From assembly GCA_035540675.1 (NCBI GenBank), contig DATLGB010000134.1, positions 1 through 18,939 of the forward strand: a stretch of 18,939 nt of DNA, written 5' to 3'. The notes under the pieces are model-generated. The model was given only the letters and a program-made list of their open reading frames with translations, was not told the origin of the DNA and ran no database searches. Shown piece after piece: positions 13,943-18,939 of the stretch (its first letter is position 1; every line of letters starts with the position of its first letter). A program made the position numbers and the translations under genes. The stretch is from DATLGB01 sp035540675. GTDB taxonomy: Bacteria; Actinomycetota; Thermoleophilia; Solirubrobacterales; Solirubrobacteraceae.

Positions 13943-14922
13943 AAGATTAGGTAGTCGCGCACGAGGCGCTCGAGCTCCGGGTCCTCGAACAGCAGCGCCA
14001 GCAGCGCGGCCTGCAGGTCCTCCCCCAGCTCGCGCACGCGGGCGAACAGCGGCGACTCGTCGGCATCCGCCTCGGCCAGCCCCGCCAGCTCGGCCCGCGT
14101 CGCCTCGTCGTCGAGCATCTCCAGGAACGCGCCGTAGGCGCGCAGCGCGCGGGCGCCGGTGTCGGCCATGCCGCGCTCGGCGAACGCCCGCGCGATCCGG
14201 TCCAGCGGCGGCTCGGCCAGCCGGGCGGCGAGGAAGCGCGGCATCTCGCCGGCCGGCAGCGCGTGGCACTCCAGGACCGGCACGAGCCCGCCCGCGAACA
14301 GCAGCTTGCGGCTGAAGCGCAGCTTCGCGTGGCGCAGCCCCCACCCCTCCCCCGCGCGGGCGCGCTGCTTGCCCTCGAAGTCGACGGCGATGGTGCGCCA
14401 GTAGCGGACCAGGTCGTTGAGCAGGAAGCGCGGCGGCCGGTAGTCGCGCTCGTGGGCGGCGAGGTAGGTCTCGAGGATCGCCGCGCGAGCGCGGGCGTGG
14501 GCCGCGTCGCCGGCGACCGCGACCGACTCGAGCAGGAACAGCATGCGCCGCGTGAGGTTCGCGTTGGTGTCGGCGTCGAGGCCGATCCGGCCGGTCAGGT
14601 CGGCCAGCCACACCGTCTCGCCGAACAGCCCCTCGCGACCCGGCGGCGGCCCGCCGAGCGCCGCCGCCACCTGCTCGGGCGCCGGGTGCGCGCCGTCGCG
14701 CTGCGCGCCGGCGTGCAGCACGATCGCGTCGTCGTCGGAGGCGCTGGTGACCTCGAAGCGCCCCCACGAGCCGAGCAGGACCACGCAGGCATCCTCGTCG
14801 AGCGGCACGCCGGCCAGCCGTGCGCGGCGCTCGGCCAGCCCGCGCTCGGTCCGCGCGCGGGCGGCGCGAACGGGGGCGAACTCCTCGGTGGTCAGCTCGG
14901 ACAGCGCGGCGACGCCGCTCAT
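13939..14922 (-). CDS. Putative nucleotidyltransferase (Pol-beta superfamily, GSx10DxD)
   Basis: 327 residues. The nucleotide-transfer signature is exact: G51-S52, ten residues, D63-x-D65 in LLGSWGRFEVTSASDDDAIVL, the phosphate loop and two metal-binding aspartates of the Pol-beta fold. The rest is helical, with FLLNDLVRYW (166-175) and an AKLRFSRKLLFAGG segment (about 199-212) reminiscent of the substrate domain of DUF294/GlnD-like proteins. The substrate (nucleotide-modified protein, RNA or small molecule) is unknown. It has no HEPN-type partner gene, so a MNT/HEPN toxin-antitoxin pair is not supported. The ATG at 14922-14920 is 28 nt after the stop of the TIM-barrel gene; a TAGGCT box 6 nt upstream suggests an additional leaderless transcript. 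It shares a CTAG stop with the convergent membrane-protein gene. Confidence 0.7.
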   Translation of the reverse strand: MSGVAALSELTTEEFAPVRAARARTERGLAERRARLAGVPLDEDACVVLLGSWGRFEVTSASDDDAIVLHAGAQRDGAHPAPEQVAAALGGPPPGREGLFGETVWLADLTGRIGLDADTNANLTRRMLFLLESVAVAGDAAHARARAAILETYLAAHERDYRPPRFLLNDLVRYWRTIAVDFEGKQRARAGEGWGLRHAKLRFSRKLLFAGGLVPVLECHALPAGEMPRFLAARLAEPPLDRIARAFAERGMADTGARALRAYGAFLEMLDDEATRAELAGLAEADADESPLFARVRELGEDLQAALLALLFEDPELERLVRDYLIF

Positions 14923-14928
14923 GCCCGC

Positions 14929-14934
14929 AGCCTA
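14929..14934 (-). promoter_or_regulatory. Candidate -10 box for a leaderless nucleotidyltransferase transcript
   Basis: TAGGCT on the minus strand, exactly 6 nt before the ATG, with no Shine-Dalgarno between, the spacing expected when transcription starts at the A of the start codon. No good -35 was found. Confidence 0.35.
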
Positions 14935-14950
14935 TGGATGCGCCGGGCGC

Positions 14951-15670
14951 TCAGGCGGCGAGCGGCTCGGCGACCGAGCGCATCGCCAGGTGCGCCCGCA
15001 GCGCCCAGCGCGCCGGCGGCGCGCCTTCCAGGATCCACGGCACGTCGCGGCAGCGGGCGAGCAGCGGCGCGAACAGCGCCTCGTCGTCGGCCGTGAGGCT
15101 CGTGTGCGAGCCCTCGCGGATCGACGACAGGTGCACCTGCCGCAGCCGGCCCCGGAACGCGTCGAGCAGCTCGACGCCGAGCGCCATCGACGGGTCGAGC
15201 GTGTGCACGTGCGCGACGTCGAGGCAGAAGCCGGCCTCCGGCAGCTCGGCCAGCAGCGGCGCCAGCTCGGCGGCCGTGCGGCCGTCGTCCTTGCGGACGT
15301 CCATGTTCTCCACCACGATCCGGCGGCCCAGCGCGCGGTACGGCGCGGGGTCGGCGATCAGGTCCGGGTGGACGATGATCGAGCGCACGAACAGCGGCAG
15401 CCGCGCGAGCGCCGCGGCGCGCTCCGCGTCGGAGCCCGAGACGCCCTTGACCGGCGCGTGGACGCTGACGTAGCGGAACGGCAGCCGCGGCCGGTCGGCG
15501 AGGAACGCCGCGAGCGCCGGCAGCTCGTCCGCCTCGAGCGCCGCCAGCTCGATCGCGTGACTGGACACTGCGCACGCCTTCCGGACGAGCTCGGGCCAGT
15601 CGCCGCCGCGGCCGACGATGCCGGTGGAGGCGCCGAGCGGATGGTGGGCGGCGAGCGGCGAGGCTGACAT
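14951..15670 (-). CDS. TIM-barrel protein, xylose isomerase/AP-endonuclease-2 superfamily
   Basis: 239 residues, short for this fold. Strand-end motifs with likely metal ligands appear in order: YVSVHAP (H71), IIVHPD (H101), VVENMD (E121), FCLDVAHVHTLD (D151, H154), VHLSS (H180) and ILEG (E215). That layout is the divalent-metal site shared by endonuclease IV, sugar isomerases and epimerases. Absence of the endonuclease IV signature blocks and small size favour a sugar-phosphate isomerase/epimerase-like or uncharacterised role. It begins 79 nt after the serA stop, on the same strand, and is followed 28 nt later by the nucleotidyltransferase gene. The ATG at 15670-15668 has a TAGGGT box 10 nt upstream. 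The substrate is unknown. Confidence 0.75.
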   Translation of the reverse strand: MSASPLAAHHPLGASTGIVGRGGDWPELVRKACAVSSHAIELAALEADELPALAAFLADRPRLPFRYVSVHAPVKGVSGSDAERAAALARLPLFVRSIIVHPDLIADPAPYRALGRRIVVENMDVRKDDGRTAAELAPLLAELPEAGFCLDVAHVHTLDPSMALGVELLDAFRGRLRQVHLSSIREGSHTSLTADDEALFAPLLARCRDVPWILEGAPPARWALRAHLAMRSVAEPLAA

Positions 15671-15680
15671 CGGATCCGTG

Positions 15681-15686
15681 ACCCTA
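15681..15686 (-). promoter_or_regulatory. Candidate -10 box of the TIM-barrel gene
   Basis: TAGGGT on the minus strand, 10 nt before the ATG, in a 79-nt gap after serA. It would give a very short or absent mRNA leader. No -35 was recognised. Confidence 0.3.
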
Positions 15687-15707
15687 GCCGCGCGCGCGGA
15701 CGGAACC

Positions 15708-15731
15708 GCGGGACTTCCCGCAACCAGCGGG
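15708..15731 (-). terminator. Candidate hairpin after serA
   Basis: Two mutually exclusive 5-bp hairpins share one CCCGC/GCGGG arm: minus-strand CCCGC-TGGTT-GCGGG (15731-15717) and GCGGG-AAGT-CCCGC (15721-15708). They start about 18 nt after the serA stop. The stems are short and there is no U-run, so this is only a plausible GC-type terminator. Confidence 0.3.
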
Positions 15732-15749
15732 GACCGGCGACGGCCGCGC

Positions 15750-17345
15750 TCAGGCGAGCGTGACGGAGCGGCCGTCGAGGATGCCCTCGAGCGCCGTGAT
15801 CTCGTCGAGCACGTCGCGCGGGACGGGCTGGTCGGTGGTGAGCACCATCACGGCGTGCCCGTCGTCGGCGTCGTCGGGCCGGCGGCCGACCGCCATCTGG
15901 CCGATGTTGATGCCGCGGTCGCCGAGGATCGTGCCGACGCGGCCGATCATGCCGGGGACGTCGCTGTGGCGGAAGAGCGCGAGGTGCTCCTCGATCTGCA
16001 GGTTGAAGCGCTGGCCCCAGGCCTCGAGCAGGTGCGGGCGGTTGCGGTGCCCGACCAGCGTGCCGACGACCCGCACCCGCTCGCCGCCGGAGGTGACGGC
16101 GACGCGCACGAGATCGGAGAAGTCGCGGGCCCGCGGCTCCTTGACCTCGCGGATCGCGATCCCGCGCTCCTCGGCGAGCGTCGGCGCGTTGACGAGGTTG
16201 ACGTCCTCCTCGACGCGCCCGTGCAGGACTCCCATCAGCGTGGCCAGCGACAGCATGCGCGTGTCGCGCTCGGCGATCCGGCCGCGCAGCTCGACCTCGA
16301 CGGCCTCGATGGACGACCCGCCCACCAGCTCGATGGCGATCGCGGCCAGCCGCCGGCACAGCGGCACGAACGGCCCCAGCAGCTCCTGGTCCTCGGCGGA
16401 GATCGCCGGGATGTTGACGGCGGTCGAGACGACTCCGCCGGTCAGCGCCGCCACCACCTGCTCGGCCGTCTGCACGCCGGCGCGGTCCTGCGCCTCCGCG
16501 GTCGACGCCCCGAGGTGCGGCGTGACCACGACGTTCGGATAGCCGAACAGCGGGTGCTCGGTGATGGGCTCGGCGTGGAAGACGTCCAGCGCCGCGCCGG
16601 CGACCTTGCCCGCGTCCAACGCCGCCTGCAGGTCCTCGTCGACGATCAGCTCGCCGCGAGCGCAGTTGACGACCCGGACGCCGTCGCGCATCTGGGCGAA
16701 CGCACCCGCGTTGAGGATGCCCCGCGTCTCCGGCGTGCGCGGCAGGTGCAGCGTGATGAAGTCGGCGCGCGCGTAGATCTGCTCCGGCGTCTCGGCCTTC
16801 TCCACGCCCAGCTCGCGGTAGCGCTCGTCGGAGACGAACGGGTCGTAGGCGAGCAGGTGCATCCCGAACCCGCGGGCGCGAGCGGCGACGAGCTGGCCGA
16901 TGCGCCCGAAGCCGAGGATGCCGAGCGTCTTCTCCGACAGCTCGGCGCCGGAGAGCTTCGACCGCTCCCAGCGGCCGGCGGTGAGGCTCGAGTGCGCGCG
17001 CGGGATGTTGCGGGCCAGGGCGAGCATCAGCGCGATCGTGTGCTCGGCCGCGGCGACGATGTTCGACTGCGGTGCGTTGGCGACCACGATGCCGCGCTTG
17101 GTCGCCGCCTCGACGTCGACGTTGTCGACGCCTATGCCCGCGCGCCCGATCACCTTCAGGCGGTCGGCACGCGCGATCAGGTCGGCGGTGACCTGCGTCG
17201 CCGAGCGGATCAACAGCCCGTCGTAGTCGCCGATGCGGTCGGCGAGCTGCTCGGCGGACCAGTCCAGGCCGAGGTCGACGTCGAAGTGCTCGCGGAGCGC
17301 CTCGACGCCGGACTCCGCGAGCTTCTCCGCGACGAGGACCCTCAC
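15750..17345 (-). CDS. serA: D-3-phosphoglycerate dehydrogenase
   Basis: 531 residues, the long form with ASB and ACT domains. It oxidises 3-phosphoglycerate to 3-phosphohydroxypyruvate with NAD+, the first step of serine synthesis. The nucleotide fold has GFGRIG (145-150) and AYDPF (167-170 region). The catalytic set is R230 in CARGEL, E259 in FHAEP and H277 in PHLGAST. Residues about 315-450 form the allosteric substrate-binding domain and about 455-531 the serine-binding ACT domain (DVPGMIGRVGTILGDRGINI). The GTG at 17345-17343 is chosen because the conserved VRVLVAEKL begins there and it overlaps the stop of the aminotransferase gene in a GTGA tetranucleotide. The upstream partner aminotransferase supplies the next step. 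A phosphoserine phosphatase is not in the window. Confidence 0.95.
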   Translation of the reverse strand: MRVLVAEKLAESGVEALREHFDVDLGLDWSAEQLADRIGDYDGLLIRSATQVTADLIARADRLKVIGRAGIGVDNVDVEAATKRGIVVANAPQSNIVAAAEHTIALMLALARNIPRAHSSLTAGRWERSKLSGAELSEKTLGILGFGRIGQLVAARARGFGMHLLAYDPFVSDERYRELGVEKAETPEQIYARADFITLHLPRTPETRGILNAGAFAQMRDGVRVVNCARGELIVDEDLQAALDAGKVAGAALDVFHAEPITEHPLFGYPNVVVTPHLGASTAEAQDRAGVQTAEQVVAALTGGVVSTAVNIPAISAEDQELLGPFVPLCRRLAAIAIELVGGSSIEAVEVELRGRIAERDTRMLSLATLMGVLHGRVEEDVNLVNAPTLAEERGIAIREVKEPRARDFSDLVRVAVTSGGERVRVVGTLVGHRNRPHLLEAWGQRFNLQIEEHLALFRHSDVPGMIGRVGTILGDRGINIGQMAVGRRPDDADDGHAVMVLTTDQPVPRDVLDEITALEGILDGRSVTLA

Positions 17346-18514
17346 GCGGTCGGCGCCAGGGCGCCGGCCTCGAGGAACACCTTCTGCGCCGCGCCGACGC
17401 CCGCGCCGAGGTCGACGTCGTGGCCCAGGCGCGCGAGCACGATCTCCAGCCCCGACAGCGACGTCAGGATGTCGAACGCCCCGAAGTAGCCGCAGTGGGC
17501 GATGCGCAGGATGCGGCCCTTGAGGTGGTCCTGGCCGCCGTTGGCGGTGATGCCGAGCCTGCGCAGCTCGCCCGGGACCCTGCCGCCGTCGATTGTGTCG
17601 GGCAGGTCGATCGCCGTGACGACGGTCGAGCGCTCGTCGGCGTCGCCGAAGATCTCCAGCCCGAGGGCGGCGGCCCCGGCGCGGGTGGCGCGCGCGAGGA
17701 CGCGGTGGCGCTCGAGCACGTTCTCGAGGCCCTCGTCCTCGATCATCTCCAGCGCGACGTCGAGCGCGCTGAACAGCGTGACCGGGGGCGTGAACGGCGA
17801 CGACGGCGGCGCCTTGCGCTGCCCCTTCGCGGTCCGGGCCCAGTCGAAGTAGTAGCGCCCGCCGGGGCGCTCGGCCGCGAAGTCGAGCGCGCGCTGCGAC
17901 ACCGACGCGAAGCCGAGGCCGGGCGGGCACATCAGCGCCTTCTGCGAGCCCGCGACCACGACGTCGACGCCCCACTCGTCCTGGCGGATCTCCGCGGCGC
18001 CGAGGCCGGAGACGGCATCGACGACCAGGATCGCGCCGTGGCGGCGCACGACGTCCGCGATCGCCTGGACGTCGTGGACGACGCCGGTCGAGGTCTCGCT
18101 CAGGGTCGCGAACACGACCTCGGCGCCGTGCTCGCCGGCGAGCCGGTCGACTTCGGCGGGGTCGAGCCGCGCGCCCCAGCCGGGCTCGTAGCGCACGAGG
18201 TCGGCCTCGTAGGCCTCGCAGAGCCCGATCCAGCGCTCGCCGAACTTGCCGGCGGCGCAGGCCAGCACCTTCACGCCCGGCCGCGCGAGGTTGGCCGCGG
18301 CCGACTCCATCGCGCCGGAGCCGCTCGACGCGAAGACGAGCACGTCGTTGGACGTTCCGAAGACGGCGGGCAGGCGGCCGAGCACGCGCTCGTAGACCTC
18401 CATGAAGGCCGGAGCGCGGTGGTAGAGCACCGGCTCGGCCATGACCTGGGAGACCTTGGGCGGCAGCGGCGTCGGGCCGGCCGTCATCAGGTACTGCTTG
18501 ATGAAGGGGTTCAT
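17342..18514 (-). CDS. Class V aminotransferase, probable phosphoserine aminotransferase of AGT type
   Basis: 390 residues, fold-type I PLP enzyme of the alanine-glyoxylate/serine-pyruvate aminotransferase branch: MTAGPTPLPPKV (10-21), SSGSGAMESA (63-72), the PLP-ring aspartate D166 in VVDAVSGLGA, and Schiff-base lysine K192 in AGSQKALMCPPGLGF. It lacks the classical SerC pattern. The 4-nt overlap with serA strongly suggests it makes phosphoserine from 3-phosphohydroxypyruvate and glutamate, as AGT-like enzymes next to serA are thought to do in lineages without classical SerC. Serine-glyoxylate or alanine-glyoxylate transamination remains possible. The ATG at 18514-18512 has a GGAG site 9 nt upstream. 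A TAGGCT box at 18547-18542 may be its -10. Confidence 0.85.
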   Translation of the reverse strand: MNPFIKQYLMTAGPTPLPPKVSQVMAEPVLYHRAPAFMEVYERVLGRLPAVFGTSNDVLVFASSGSGAMESAAANLARPGVKVLACAAGKFGERWIGLCEAYEADLVRYEPGWGARLDPAEVDRLAGEHGAEVVFATLSETSTGVVHDVQAIADVVRRHGAILVVDAVSGLGAAEIRQDEWGVDVVVAGSQKALMCPPGLGFASVSQRALDFAAERPGGRYYFDWARTAKGQRKAPPSSPFTPPVTLFSALDVALEMIEDEGLENVLERHRVLARATRAGAAALGLEIFGDADERSTVVTAIDLPDTIDGGRVPGELRRLGITANGGQDHLKGRILRIAHCGYFGAFDILTSLSGLEIVLARLGHDVDLGAGVGAAQKVFLEAGALAPTA

Positions 18515-18554
18515 GTGTGGCTTCTCCGCGGGGGGCTGAGCAGCCTAGCGAGGC

Positions 18555-18939
18555 TCACCGGCGCTGCTGCAGGCGCTGCTCGAGCTCGTGCTGGAGGTCC
18601 TGCGGGGTGAACCCGTTGGCCTGCAGGATCACCCAGACGATCCCGGCCACGACGGCCAGCGCGAAGCCGACGGCCCCGACCACGAGCGCGGCGCGCGCCT
18701 GCCCCGGGCGCCCGTGCCCGGTGGCGGCGATGACCTGGCGCACCCGGTGCCCGAGCGCGAGCGCGAGCGCCGACATCAGCAGCGAGAAGAAGAAGCCGAC
18801 GCCGATCGAGAACACGAGCAGCAGCAGCGACATCGACCCGAGCGCGATCGCCAGCACCGCCATCGGGTTCGACGGCTCGGGTGTGGCATCGGGCTCCCGC
18901 GGCCACGCCCCCGGGGCCCGCGGCGGAGCGCCCGGGGCT
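18555..18939 (-). CDS. DUF4190-like membrane protein, N-terminus beyond the window
   Basis: The frame is open to the right edge, so the visible 127 residues are a C-terminal part. Residues upstream of the internal methionine are Pro/Ala/Glu-rich (ending DATPEPSNP). Two hydrophobic segments follow: AVLAIALGSMSLLLLVFSIG and, after a GHRVRQVIAATGHGRPGQAR loop (in two pieces: GHRVRQ, GRPGQAR), ALVVGAVGFALAVVAGIVWV. A charged tail (ELEQRLQQRR) ends the protein. The Pro-rich leader, two helices and GH-x-(A/V)-R loop resemble DUF4190-type proteins of unknown function. The internal ATG at 18863 has no Shine-Dalgarno, so I think translation starts outside the window. Its stop is 40 nt before the aminotransferase start, on the same strand. 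Confidence 0.65.
   Translation of the reverse strand, partial: APGAPPRAPGAWPREPDATPEPSNPMAVLAIALGSMSLLLLVFSIGVGFFFSLLMSALALALGHRVRQVIAATGHGRPGQARAALVVGAVGFALAVVAGIVWVILQANGFTPQDLQHELEQRLQQRR

Noticed and set aside
13939..15670. MNT/HEPN-type toxin-antitoxin system based on the nucleotidyltransferase motif
   Set aside because: The protein is far larger than MNT antitoxins and its neighbours are a TIM barrel and a membrane protein, not a HEPN protein.
1..18939. CRISPR arrays, tRNA/rRNA genes, insertion sequences or prophage genes
   Set aside because: No regularly spaced repeats, cloverleaf-like sequence, transposase, integrase or phage structural gene was recognised by reading both strands.

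Overview
The window is very GC-rich and densely coded. Its gene set and protein style point to a high-GC actinobacterium, most likely of the Thermoleophilia/Solirubrobacterales type (inference). The supporting traits are GTG starts, 1-4 nt gene overlaps, secreted proteins ending in Arg/Lys-rich beta domains, and an E. coli-length LeuA. No rRNA, tRNA, CRISPR array, transposase or prophage gene was recognised. It reads as a chromosomal housekeeping region centred on branched-chain amino acid and serine biosynthesis.

Positions 1-6493 (minus strand) hold a compact run of genes. In order of transcription they are an XRE-cupin regulator, leuC, leuD, leuB, a 45-residue acidic protein, ilvE, cimA and the start of a DegT-type aminotransferase cut by the window edge. 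LeuCDB convert isopropylmalate to ketoisocaproate. CimA makes citramalate from pyruvate and acetyl-CoA, which LeuCDB-type enzymes can turn into 2-ketobutyrate for isoleucine. IlvE performs the final transamination. A stem-loop and a good -10 hexamer before ilvE suggest two transcription units. A perfect inverted repeat, the likely operator, sits just upstream of the regulator.

Positions 6494-6803 are a 310-bp divergent intergenic region with two tandem copies of a REP-like palindrome. A patatin-like lipase (plus strand) follows and converges on leuA, the two genes sharing a CTAG stop. Upstream of leuA lies a leucine attenuator that was not marked as a gene. It consists of a promoter, an 18-residue leader peptide with eight leucines, and a 12-bp inverted repeat pairing the leucine codons with sequence next to the leuA ribosome binding site. 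The two halves of leucine synthesis therefore appear to be controlled differently: leuA by ribosome stalling, leuCDB by an XRE-cupin repressor/activator.

Positions 9475-13942 hold two divergent secreted proteins (an S15/CocE-type hydrolase and an LVIVD-repeat protein), then a four-helix membrane protein. Positions 13939-15670 hold a putative nucleotidyltransferase and a TIM-barrel (xylose-isomerase-like) protein. Positions 15750-18939 hold the serine module: a class V aminotransferase overlapping serA by 4 nt, preceded by a partial DUF4190-like membrane protein.
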